This document shows, piece by piece, positions 45,266-53,590 of a stretch of 64,000 nt of DNA. The stretch is taken from the NCBI RefSeq assembly GCF_004114915.1, contig NZ_CP022219.1, forward strand, positions 2,262,501 through 2,326,500, read 5' to 3'. Below the pieces are notes generated by a model. The model saw only the letters and a program-made list of their open reading frames with translations, did no database searches and was not told the origin of the DNA. The translations under genes were made by a program, and so were the position numbers. The stretch comes from Bradyrhizobium guangxiense. GTDB taxonomy: Bacteria; Pseudomonadota; Alphaproteobacteria; Rhizobiales; Xanthobacteraceae. The number at the start of each line of letters is the position of its first letter. The first letter of the stretch is position 1.

Positions 45266-46612
45266 CTACTCAGCGGAGTCGGCGCCGCGGACCGCGTAGT
45301 TGGCGCGTTTCATGGCGGTGAAGCGCAGCAGCACGAGAATTGAAGGATCGACCCCCGATCGCCGGCGGCAGAGCACGTTCAGGGCAATGGTCGCGAGCGC
45401 CAGCGACACTGTGGCCGAGATCGCCGCGCCCAGCACGCCGAGCCAGGGGATGAGGACGAGGAATCCCGCGAGCCGCAGTGCGACGTTGGCGGCTACGACG
45501 GGAACATAGATTCGTTCATGGCCGGTCAGCTGCAGGATCGCCGCGGACGGGCCGCCCGCAGCCTGGACGGCCGTTCCGATTGCGAGCACGATCAGGACCG
45601 AATGCTGTTCGGTAAAGTGAGGTCCGAACAGGTTGAGGAGATAAGGGCCGCCGATCCAGACCGTGGCAAGCCCGGCGGCCACGCAAAGCGCGGTCACTTC
45701 CGCCATCAGCCGCAGCGTTCGCTCGAACTCCAGATGGTTCTTGCTAAAATACAGCGATGGCAGCCGGCGTGCGCCGAAAGTGTATAGCGCGGCGGACACC
45801 ATGGCGAAGATGTTGGCGAGGCGCGAGGCGGCAAAGTAGATTCCGGCCGTCGTCGGATCCAGCATCCAATAGACCAGGATCACGTCGAAATACTGGTTCG
45901 CGACCTCGAGAATGGATGCGAGCCAGAAGTGAAGGGCGCTCGACCGCCAGCGGGACGTTTCGGAGCGGGCCGCGGTGCTGCGCAAATCGGGCAGCGCGCG
46001 CACGGTCGAAATGATCTGTGCAGTCAGGCCGGCCGACATGGCAATGGTCATCACCGCGAACAACTCGGCGGGATCGAGTTGCCGGTGCGCGAGCAGCATC
46101 ACGAGCAGAAAAAGGACAACGATGACCCGCCAGAAGAACTCGCGATTTCCCTCGCCCATGAGAATGCTGACCAACGAGCGTGCAACCTGACTGCCGAGCA
46201 TCACGCCTGCGTTCACGGCCGTGTAGGCACACACCGCAAGTGTGAGGAGCCAGCCGCCGCCTCTCATGTTCGCCACCAGGGCGATGCCGACGGTCACGGT
46301 CAGCATGGCGGCCGAGGCAATCTTGAGGCTCGAAAGGAGGACGCCTTTGGTGAGATCCGGTCTGCCGCCGACCTGATACTCGTTGAGGAAGCGTACCAGC
46401 AACGATTCCTGGCCGACCAGTCCCACGACGGCGGCGATCTGGGCAACCGAAAGCCAGGTGGCAAAGATACCGAAGCCGTCGGGCGACATCGTTCGTGCCG
46501 CCAGCGAGAACAACGCAAACGCAAGCGCGCCGCTGCCGACCTTGAGGAGGATGGTCCCGACAACACCGCGCGTGACGTCACGCCGCAACAACTGGAGGAT
46601 GGATTCGATCAT
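45266..46612 (-). CDS. Wzx-like polysaccharide flippase (oligosaccharide translocase family)
   Basis: 448-residue inner-membrane protein with about 12-14 hydrophobic segments. Starts RRDVTRGVVGTILLKVGSGA, then FALFSLAARTMSPDGFGIFATW, typical of the Polysacc_synt/MurJ-Wzx superfamily. It would flip undecaprenyl-linked oligosaccharide across the inner membrane. A 213-base gap separates it from the GT gene. No Wzy polymerase is seen in the window. Confidence 0.85.
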   Translation of the reverse strand: MIESILQLLRRDVTRGVVGTILLKVGSGALAFALFSLAARTMSPDGFGIFATWLSVAQIAAVVGLVGQESLLVRFLNEYQVGGRPDLTKGVLLSSLKIASAAMLTVTVGIALVANMRGGGWLLTLAVCAYTAVNAGVMLGSQVARSLVSILMGEGNREFFWRVIVVLFLLVMLLAHRQLDPAELFAVMTIAMSAGLTAQIISTVRALPDLRSTAARSETSRWRSSALHFWLASILEVANQYFDVILVYWMLDPTTAGIYFAASRLANIFAMVSAALYTFGARRLPSLYFSKNHLEFERTLRLMAEVTALCVAAGLATVWIGGPYLLNLFGPHFTEQHSVLIVLAIGTAVQAAGGPSAAILQLTGHERIYVPVVAANVALRLAGFLVLIPWLGVLGAAISATVSLALATIALNVLCRRRSGVDPSILVLLRFTAMKRANYAVRGADSAE

Positions 46613-47071
46613 GGAAGTTTAAGGAGCCGCTCTCTCCCGCAGAGACATATTCCGATGTTGGCGACAACCTAGCATGCCGAAAAATCGCGAGGGTTAATGG
46701 GCAAGGTCCAGGATCCTGCCAACGACGATATCGTCGCGAGACCCGTTGCTTCACAGTGGAACATCGTCGTCCTCATTGTCCCGGATGGAGCAAGGCCGCC
46801 TCGGACCGTGTGACGGCGTTCCGCCGCGAACGATGGCCGAGAAGGCCGAGATCCGCCGTTTGAATGCGGAATGGTTCGCCGGGACAAGCCGGCGCTGCCA
46901 GCAACCGCAATTTACGGGGAATCCCCAGCAAGGGGCGTGCCGCCATGGTCGGGATTGCCGCGCTCCGCTCTGTTAACCTCGATATCGAGAAATGATCGCG
47001 TTTGGCCCTGCGATGCGACATCAGGCCGGAGAATTGCACGTACGACTTTGGTTGACGTGGGAGCCTGGATC
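46613..47071. other. 459-base divergent intergenic region
   Basis: Lies between the flippase (minus) and the FAD oxidoreductase (plus), so it must contain both promoters. The open frame of the plus gene extends upstream to GTG 46871, but its extra 67 residues look non-coding. I saw no strong dyad, sigma-54 element or RNA gene. Confidence 0.45.
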
Positions 47072-48295
47072 ATGACGGCGGACAGAACTGAGAGCGAGCC
47101 GGCTGCCACGACCGACAGTTCGAGAACCGTTGCAGAGATCGCGATCGTCGGCGGCGGCCTTGCCGGATCGCTCGCGGCGGCCGTGCTGGCGCGGGCAGGG
47201 CACCGCATCGCCCTGATCGACAAGCGGGCGGTCTACCCGGACGAGTTCCGGGTTGAAAAGATCGGCGGGCCTCAGCTCGCAATGCTCGGCAAGCTGGGCT
47301 TTCGCGAAGCGCTCCAGAATGCCGCCTGTCGATATGACCGGGTGCTCAATATCCGGGAAGGCAAGGTGATCGATGTCAGCGTCGGCCAGGCTTACGGATT
47401 TCCCTATGCCGATCTGGTGGCCATGGCACGCAGCCAGATGCCCGATCCATCCAGCCTGATCGTCGACGAGGTCACTGCGATCAGCTGCAGCGACGACCTC
47501 CAGCACGTCGAGCTGGCCTCCGGACGACACGTGACAGCGCGCCTCGTCGTTCTCGCCACGGGCATGGCGGGAGTTCTCGGTTACAAACTGGGCATCAGGC
47601 GTCGCGTGCTGGCGGAGCGCCACTCTGTTTCGTTCGGTTTCACGATTGCCCGCCGGGACGGTCGCCCGTTCGATTTCGAGGCACTGACCTGCTATGGCGA
47701 GCGGACGGCGGACGGCATCGACTATCTCAGCCTGTTTCCAGTCCGGGTCGGCATGCGCGCCAATCTCTTCATGTTCCGCGACCCGACCGATCCGATCATG
47801 CGCGAACTGCGCCGCGAACCGGAAGCGACCGTCTTGCGTCTGCTGCCGGGATTGCAGCCCTATCTCGGCGATTTCAGCGTCATCGACCGGGTCCAGAACT
47901 GGGTGATGGATCTGACCGTGGTTGAAGCACACCTCCAGCCCGGCGTCGTGCTCATCGGCGATGCGTTCCAGACCAATTGCCCCGCGGCCGGCACGGGCGT
48001 TGCGCGCCTGCTGGTGGACGTCGATCGTCTTTGCACCGAATACGCGCCGCGATGGCTCACGACATCAGGCATGGGCCGGGAGAAGATTTCGCAGTTCTAT
48101 TCCGATCGCGACAAGGTCGCTGCGGACGAGCAGTCCCTGAAGATGGCGCGCTTCCGCCAGGCCCTGACGTCTCGCGACGATATTGGCTGGGATGTCCGGC
48201 GCCGGCTGCACTTCCTGCGGCGCAGCCTGACGCACCGTGTCGATCAAATGCATCCGGGTTGGCTTGGACGCGTTCGCGGCGCGCTGCGCGCCTGA
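47072..48295 (+). CDS. FAD-dependent oxidoreductase (PHBH/geranylgeranyl-reductase-like)
   Basis: 407 residues from ATG 47072. N-terminal FAD motif IAIVGGGLAGSLAA, then an acidic strand end (LIDKRAVYPD), and the second FAD contact VVLIGDAFQTNCPAAGTG. This is the group A flavin monooxygenase / geranylgeranyl-reductase superfamily. In the polysaccharide setting it may modify a lipid carrier or a quinone-like compound, or be unrelated. The gene converges with the acyltransferase gene 28 bases downstream. Confidence 0.82.
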   Translation: MTADRTESEPAATTDSSRTVAEIAIVGGGLAGSLAAAVLARAGHRIALIDKRAVYPDEFRVEKIGGPQLAMLGKLGFREALQNAACRYDRVLNIREGKVIDVSVGQAYGFPYADLVAMARSQMPDPSSLIVDEVTAISCSDDLQHVELASGRHVTARLVVLATGMAGVLGYKLGIRRRVLAERHSVSFGFTIARRDGRPFDFEALTCYGERTADGIDYLSLFPVRVGMRANLFMFRDPTDPIMRELRREPEATVLRLLPGLQPYLGDFSVIDRVQNWVMDLTVVEAHLQPGVVLIGDAFQTNCPAAGTGVARLLVDVDRLCTEYAPRWLTTSGMGREKISQFYSDRDKVAADEQSLKMARFRQALTSRDDIGWDVRRRLHFLRRSLTHRVDQMHPGWLGRVRGALRA

Positions 48296-48323
48296 GCGCC
48301 GCGGCGCTTCGCCCGCTGCCGGA

Positions 48324-49460
48324 TCAGCGCGTGGGCGTCGGGGTGCGGACGGGCAGGAGCCGCCAATCCGCCAGCCGCTTGGCCGCCAGCTTCAGCCAGG
48401 GAGCCTGCTTCAGCGCGAACAGGGCGACGGCGCCCGCGGTGCTGCCAACCTGCGTGACCGCCCACATCGGCGAGGGCCGTGCGCCGAACGATCTCTTGTA
48501 CGGCTCGTCACCGATTGTGAAATCGAGCATCTGATCTCCGCGCTCGATGCAAGCCCGTGTCACCTGCTCGAACATCAGCGCGCCGAGAGACTGGCTCTTG
48601 TATCCAGCAATGTCGAAGGCGCTCATGATGATGAGAAAGCTGCCCTGATGGCATAGTCCGAGCACGGCGGCAATCACTTCGCCGTCCATCTTCATGGCGT
48701 AGAGGCGCACAAAGCTGCCGAGACCACGAAGGGCCACGTCGGAATAGAAGCGGAAATATTCGGGACGCTGGAGCAGGTCGCCGTCGCCTTGTGCCTGAAA
48801 GCGGGGACCACGAAATCTCTTCATCGCCTCCAGTGCTTCGAGCATGGAGGCGCTGTCGTCGCAACACGAGAAGCTCAGCGTGCCCTTCTTCTGGAGCTGG
48901 CGATATTTCTTCGCGAGCTCCTTCTGATAGGAGCGATCGATCGCACTGGTCCGCCACTGCTCGAACGGCGCGACGAGAACCGTGGCATAGGCATTGGTGC
49001 CCATCGACACGCGGCGGGGCGCAGCCAGAAGGTTTTCGATCGGAAGCCGCCCGTCGGGCAGCTTGGTCATTCGGAACAGATCGAAGGGACGAACGAGGCG
49101 CTGAATCTCCGCGCATGCGCCCGCGTCGTCGAGCAGCTGCGAAAACACGTCCGGGCTACAAACCGGGGCCAGATAGTCGGAGACGCGCAGGTCGGCGAAC
49201 TCGACCGTTCGGATCGGGCCGCGCCGGATCCGCAGCAAGGGCAGCACCATCGCGAGGTCTCTCGTCGTGCGGTGGCGGACCACGACGACCAGAGGTGTCG
49301 CACCCGCATCGGACGCGAGCCTGGTGTAGAGGCTGTGCAGCCAGATCGGATGCTGGAACGCGGTGGCGGCCGAGCGCCCGAACAGTTCGGCATATTCCGG
49401 AGACAAGAAGTCGAACGACGGCTCAATGGCGATGTCGAACGTGTTGCTAAGCTTGGTCAT
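48324..49460 (-). CDS. CelD/FemAB-like GNAT-family acyltransferase
   Basis: 378 residues from ATG 49460 (an in-frame TTG at 49466 is unlikely). The C-terminal half has a GNAT-type core: YRQLQKKGTLSF, FVRLYAMKMDGEVIAAVLGL, the segment LGALMFEQVTRACIERG and LDFTIGDEPYKRSFG, as in the BcsL/CelD acyltransferase family. Members are associated with cellulose or other exopolysaccharide production and probably transfer acyl groups to sugars. Soluble, no signal peptide. Donor and acceptor unknown. Confidence 0.8.
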   Translation of the reverse strand: MTKLSNTFDIAIEPSFDFLSPEYAELFGRSAATAFQHPIWLHSLYTRLASDAGATPLVVVVRHRTTRDLAMVLPLLRIRRGPIRTVEFADLRVSDYLAPVCSPDVFSQLLDDAGACAEIQRLVRPFDLFRMTKLPDGRLPIENLLAAPRRVSMGTNAYATVLVAPFEQWRTSAIDRSYQKELAKKYRQLQKKGTLSFSCCDDSASMLEALEAMKRFRGPRFQAQGDGDLLQRPEYFRFYSDVALRGLGSFVRLYAMKMDGEVIAAVLGLCHQGSFLIIMSAFDIAGYKSQSLGALMFEQVTRACIERGDQMLDFTIGDEPYKRSFGARPSPMWAVTQVGSTAGAVALFALKQAPWLKLAAKRLADWRLLPVRTPTPTR

Positions 49461-49709
49461 GCGCAATCAACAATTCGCGAGGATCGATCGAGCCGTGGCC
49501 GCGCTTTATAGCAGGGTCGTTACGAGCTAGACACTGGCGGCGTGCGCTTTGCATTAATGCGCTCAACGCGGTTCGTATCGTTACCAATTTCCTAAACAAT
49601 CTGTCGGGCGCCGGGATTCGGGGCCCCCGACCGATGTGGTCCTGTTGCCTCGGCAGCGCAAGGCAGCGATCTCCCCGCGCGGATTTTCAGATCTTCTCAG
49701 TCGTGTAAC

Positions 49710-50735
49710 ATGGTCAGCACGGTCCTGAATGCGCAGACGATGTCCCCCTTCTCACGACGAAGACTGCTTGATACGGCGGCGCGGGTCGCGGCACTGGCCG
49801 TCTGGCCCGCCGGCGCTGTTGCGGACGATTACCCGTCCCGGCCCATAAGGCTGGTCATTCCCTATACAGCTGGCGCCGCGGGCGATCAGATCGGTCGTCC
49901 CTGGGCAGAAAGGACTGCCTCGCTGCTGGGACCGATCTATGTCGAAAACGTCGGCGGCGCTGGCGGTGCGATCGGCACCGCCGCGGTGGCGCAGAGCGCA
50001 CCCGACGGCTATTCGCTTCTGCTCGGCAATGGCAGCACCCAAGTGATGATTCCGTTGTCTTCGGCGCAGCCCGCCTACGACGCGGTCCGTGATTTCCGCG
50101 CCATCTATCGCTTGATCACCAGTACGCTTGCATTCGCGGTTCATCCTTCCTTGGCTGTGAAGGATCTGCGGGAGCTCGTAGATTTTGCCAAGGCTAATCC
50201 GGGCAAGCTTTCCTACGGCACCCCGGGTGTCGGCACCGGCAACCATCTCGTGGGGGAGATGTTTAAGCTGCAATCCGGCCTCGCAGCGGATTTCGTCCAC
50301 GTGCCTTATCGGGGCATGGCGTCCGCGACCAACGACCTCGTGAGCGGCCAGATCTCCGCGGTGGTTGCGGTGGTCTCGAGCCAGCTCCTGCAACTGCATC
50401 GCGCAGGCAAGCTGCGGCTGATCGCCGTGACGAGCGGTCGACGCTTGAGTGGCGCGCCGGACATTCCGACGGTGATCGAATCCGGCATGCCGGGCCTCAG
50501 CTATGCCGGCTGGTTTGGCTTGTTCGCGCCAAGGGCCACCCCGGATGCGATCGTGGAACGGATCGCTGCGGCGACCCGCACCGTGATGGCCGATCCTCAA
50601 TTGCAGGAAAGCTATCGTTCGCAAGGTCTGGAGCCGGACATCGATTCGGGTCCCGACAAGTTTCAGCGACTGGTCGAAGACGAGCTGGTCCACATGGCCC
50701 CCATCGTCAAGTCGATCGGGCTCAAGCGCGACTGA
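49710..50735 (+). CDS. Bug-family tripartite tricarboxylate transporter substrate-binding protein (orphan)
   Basis: 341 residues from ATG 49710, or 331 from ATG 49740. The N-terminus SRRRLLDTAARVAALAVWPAG resembles a Tat signal. The mature part starts DYPSRPIRLVIPYTAGAAGDQIGR and has VPYRGMASATNDLVSGQI, both characteristic of the TctC/Bug family, which binds small carboxylates. No TctA or TctB membrane genes are nearby, which is common for Bug proteins. The 249-base gap upstream contains GC-rich repeats but no identified promoter. Confidence 0.9.
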   Translation: MVSTVLNAQTMSPFSRRRLLDTAARVAALAVWPAGAVADDYPSRPIRLVIPYTAGAAGDQIGRPWAERTASLLGPIYVENVGGAGGAIGTAAVAQSAPDGYSLLLGNGSTQVMIPLSSAQPAYDAVRDFRAIYRLITSTLAFAVHPSLAVKDLRELVDFAKANPGKLSYGTPGVGTGNHLVGEMFKLQSGLAADFVHVPYRGMASATNDLVSGQISAVVAVVSSQLLQLHRAGKLRLIAVTSGRRLSGAPDIPTVIESGMPGLSYAGWFGLFAPRATPDAIVERIAAATRTVMADPQLQESYRSQGLEPDIDSGPDKFQRLVEDELVHMAPIVKSIGLKRD

Positions 50736-50787
50736 CAGCGACAAGCGCACTCCTTGCGGGCATTGCTGCGGCATTCGACCGCGTCGA

Positions 50788-50823
50788 TTTGGAATCATCC
50801 ACGCGCATTTTGAATCGTTCCAG
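50788..50823 (+). promoter_or_regulatory. candidate iron-responsive operator (TTTGGAATC / TTTGAATCG doublet)
   Basis: TTTGGAATC at 50788-50796 and TTTGAATCGTTCCAG at 50809-50823 lie in the 284-base gap before the siderophore receptor gene. The second contains a GAA-N3-TTC dyad (TTGAA-TCG-TTCCA), which resembles rhizobial Irr/ICE-type iron control elements. A very similar doublet lies upstream of hupS. Binding by Irr or Fur is an inference. Confidence 0.45.
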
Positions 50824-51019
50824 ACATTTGCCTCACGGTCGGCGATGATCGAGGCATTCTAAGTCGCGGCGCGCGCATTTGCGTTGCCGTCACGATGGCG
50901 TCTTCTTAAAGAGGCGATGCGCAGAACGCAGGCAAATCGGATGCTGCCGAAGAGTCGAAGGTAGTCGATGAGAATGCCTGTCTGCGGGGGGAATTGACTG
51001 ACGGAAGGACTTTCTGGGA

Positions 51020-53287
51020 ATGCGGCGTCGGGGTGGGGGTGGGACGGCAGCGCGCTTTGCAGCGGCGCTGCTGGGTGGAGTGGCGTTGCTGACGTGGTTC
51101 GAATTACCTGCTCGATCCCAAACACCGCAGGGCGGCAGCTCACTTCCACCGGTGACCGTCGAAGCTCCCGCGCAACAATCGTCCCGCCGCTCGCCAACCA
51201 GGCGAAACGAGGTCCGGGCCCGATCGGCGTCGCGGCGCGCGCCGCAAGCTCGAACCGTCCAAACTGTCGCAGTGCGGTGGCAGCCGGGTGTCGTGCCCGC
51301 CTTTGCTGGCGGCCAGGTCGCTCAAGGCGCGCGGCTGGGAGTGCTCGGAAATACCAGCACCATGAAGTCACCGTTCAACGTGACGAGCTACACGGACCAG
51401 TTCATTCGGGACCAGCAGGCGGCAACGGGGGCGGACGCCTTGATCCTCGATCCGTCGGTGCGAAGCTCCCATCCGACGGGCGGCGTGGTGGACTCCTTCA
51501 ACATCCGTGGATTCCCGATCAACGAAGGCAACAACGGCGAATTCGCCTTTGAGGGCCTTTACGGAATCGCGCCGACATATCGCATCTTCACCGATTACGT
51601 TGAGCGCATCGAAGTGCTCAAAGGTCCCTCGGCCGCGCTCTCGGGGATGGCGCCCAATGGCGGCGTCGGCGGCGTTATCAATGTCGTGCCCAAGCGCGCC
51701 GAGGAGGATTTGACCCGCTTGACCGCAAGTTACGGCTCCACCGCACGCTTCGGCGGTCACTGGGACGTTGCGAGGCGCTACGGCGATGGCAGGGAATGGG
51801 GCGTGCGGGCCACCGGGAGCGTGCGTGACGGCGACACGCCCATCAACCGCCAATCCGAAACGACGGGCGTCGGATCGCTGGCCCTCGACTATCAGGGCGA
51901 ACGATTCAGATCCTGGCTCTATCTCATCGCACAGACCGATCGGTTCGATGCGCCGTCACGTCCATTTCTGATAACTCCCGGCCTGCAGGTGCCGAAGGCG
52001 CCGGACGGCAAGCTGAACGTGACCCAGCCCTGGGAATGGTCACGCATCAACGACCAATCTGCCTTGCTGCGAACCGAGTACGACGTCAGCGATCAGGTCA
52101 CGCTGTTCGCGGATATCGGTGGCTCAAAGACCAATGTCGAGCGATTCTTCGGCCTTCCGACGATCGTCAATACGAGCGGCGACACGACCTCGACGCCGCA
52201 GTTCTTCGGACTCAGCATCGACCGAACCACATATGATGGTGGCGTTCGCGCCCGTTTCGATACCGGCTTCGTTCATCATTCCGTCGTCGTCCAGGCCTCG
52301 GTCTATCATGACGCACTGTACCGGCGGCTGACCAATGGCAGCCTGGTTACGTCGAACATCTACAATCCGAACGTTGCGCCGACACAGTTCGCCAACGAGA
52401 TCAGCGATCGCCCGCGGCTTTCGGACAGCGAACTCACGGGGCTTTCGGTTGCCGACACCTTGTCCGTGCTCGACGAGCATGTCCTGCTGACCCTGGGTGT
52501 TCGGCGCCAGGGCATCGAGGCGCACAATTATCTCTCCAATGTCGGGACGCTGAGCTCGTCCTATGACAAGAGCGCGGTCACGCCGGTGGTCGGCCTCGTC
52601 GTCAGGCCCCTGGACAATGTCTCGTTGTACGCAAACTATGTCGAAGGTCTCGCCCGGGGCGACGTGGCTCCCCAGAACGCATCCAATTTCGGTGAAGTGC
52701 TGCAGCCCTACGTCGCCAAACAGTACGAGGCCGGCATCAAGGTTGAGTTCGGCCGGATCGCGACCACCTTCAGCGCCTTCGAGATATCGAAGGCGAGTGG
52801 CGAGTTGTCGGCCGGGCGCTTCGCTGCGACGGGCGAGCAACAGGTCCGAGGCCTCGAATTCAACGTCTACGGTGAGATCATGCCGGATGTGCGTGTGCTC
52901 GGAGGCATCTCGCTGCTGGACGGCACGCTGACGAAGACCGCCGTCGCGGCCAACGTGGGCAACACGCCAATCGGCGTGCCGAACATTCAGGCCAATATCG
53001 GGGCAGAGTGGGACCTCCCGTGGATGCGGGACCTCACCTTGAACGGAGCCGTCATCTACACCGGCAAGCAGTTCGTCGACAGCGCGAACAGGCAGCCGAT
53101 TCCCGAATGGACGCGACTCGACCTCGGCGCCCGCTACACCACCGCGATCAACGGCAGGAAAACGGTCTTCCGCGCCAATATCCAGAATGTGACCGGCGAG
53201 AGTTACTGGTCCAGCGTGGCGTCGTTCGGAACGTTCTTCCTGGGAGCACCACGCACATATCTGCTGTCGATGACCGTCGACATGTGA
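51020..53287 (+). CDS. TonB-dependent siderophore receptor
   Basis: 755-residue outer-membrane receptor. Signal peptide to about residue 34 (ALLGGVALLTWF then ARSQ). There is a basic low-complexity linker (about 50-80), a plug domain with FNIRGFPINEGNNGEFAFEG and VERIEVLKGPSAALSGMAP, then a 22-strand barrel region to a terminal aromatic-hydrophobic strand (SMTVDM). The ferrichrome-receptor subclass is suggested by TSYTDQFIRDQQA. It is alone, without an ABC siderophore importer or TonB. A GGAAGG site precedes the ATG. Confidence 0.92.
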   Translation: MRRRGGGGTAARFAAALLGGVALLTWFELPARSQTPQGGSSLPPVTVEAPAQQSSRRSPTRRNEVRARSASRRAPQARTVQTVAVRWQPGVVPAFAGGQVAQGARLGVLGNTSTMKSPFNVTSYTDQFIRDQQAATGADALILDPSVRSSHPTGGVVDSFNIRGFPINEGNNGEFAFEGLYGIAPTYRIFTDYVERIEVLKGPSAALSGMAPNGGVGGVINVVPKRAEEDLTRLTASYGSTARFGGHWDVARRYGDGREWGVRATGSVRDGDTPINRQSETTGVGSLALDYQGERFRSWLYLIAQTDRFDAPSRPFLITPGLQVPKAPDGKLNVTQPWEWSRINDQSALLRTEYDVSDQVTLFADIGGSKTNVERFFGLPTIVNTSGDTTSTPQFFGLSIDRTTYDGGVRARFDTGFVHHSVVVQASVYHDALYRRLTNGSLVTSNIYNPNVAPTQFANEISDRPRLSDSELTGLSVADTLSVLDEHVLLTLGVRRQGIEAHNYLSNVGTLSSSYDKSAVTPVVGLVVRPLDNVSLYANYVEGLARGDVAPQNASNFGEVLQPYVAKQYEAGIKVEFGRIATTFSAFEISKASGELSAGRFAATGEQQVRGLEFNVYGEIMPDVRVLGGISLLDGTLTKTAVAANVGNTPIGVPNIQANIGAEWDLPWMRDLTLNGAVIYTGKQFVDSANRQPIPEWTRLDLGARYTTAINGRKTVFRANIQNVTGESYWSSVASFGTFFLGAPRTYLLSMTVDM

Positions 53288-53502
53288 TCGCTGCGCTTGC
53301 ATCTGCGTGACACGCGGCCACGCTTGTGAAGGCGCGGTCGTGGCAACCGTTGGGGCCAACGCGCCTCTGCGGACCGGTCAAGTTGACTGTCGAGGTGGAT
53401 AGTCGCTTGCCAATAGCCGCGCCGCATCCTGCGCTGATGCCGCGACAGGTGTGCGGAAAATACTCCGTTAAATCAATGCGATGAGCTCCATTTTCGGGTG
53501 CC

Positions 53503-53522
53503 TTTCGGCCGCGTGGCCGAAA
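53503..53522. repeat. perfect palindrome abutting the hupN -24 element
   Basis: An 8-base-pair inverted repeat (TTTCGGCC / GGCCGAAA) with loop GCGT ends one base before the sigma-54 -24 box at 53524. It could end transcription arriving from the siderophore receptor gene, or serve as a protein-binding dyad. Nothing else gene-like is in the 303-base gap 53288-53590, apart from weak small dyads near 53348. Confidence 0.6.
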
Positions 53523-53523
53523 C

Positions 53524-53538
53524 TGGCGCGGCTCTTGC
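53524..53538 (+). promoter_or_regulatory. sigma-54 (-24/-12) promoter for the hupN operon
   Basis: TGGCGC, 5 bases, TTGC at the correct spacing, about 52 bases upstream of the hupN ATG. In Bradyrhizobium, free-living hydrogenase expression uses RpoN and the NtrC-type activator HoxA, so this motif fits the known regulation. The predicted start is near 53549. Motif-based prediction. Confidence 0.6.
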
Positions 53539-53590
53539 TCTTTGTCAGTATGAGAGTTCTTGATAAACGTCATACTGCGGGATCGGGCGG

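Noticed and set aside
45122..45343. 73-codon open frame on the plus strand between the GT and flippase genes
   Set aside because: It runs into the flippase gene on the opposite strand, has no ribosome site of note and no recognisable domain.
46871..47071. N-terminal extension of the FAD oxidoreductase frame back to GTG 46871
   Set aside because: The extra 67 residues are not protein-like, and the Rossmann motif sits at the normal distance from ATG 47072.
53560..53573. FixK-like box TTGAT-AAAC-GTCAT before hupN
   Set aside because: Two mismatches in the right half, and it lies downstream of the predicted sigma-54 -12 element, an unsuitable place for FixK activation of that promoter.
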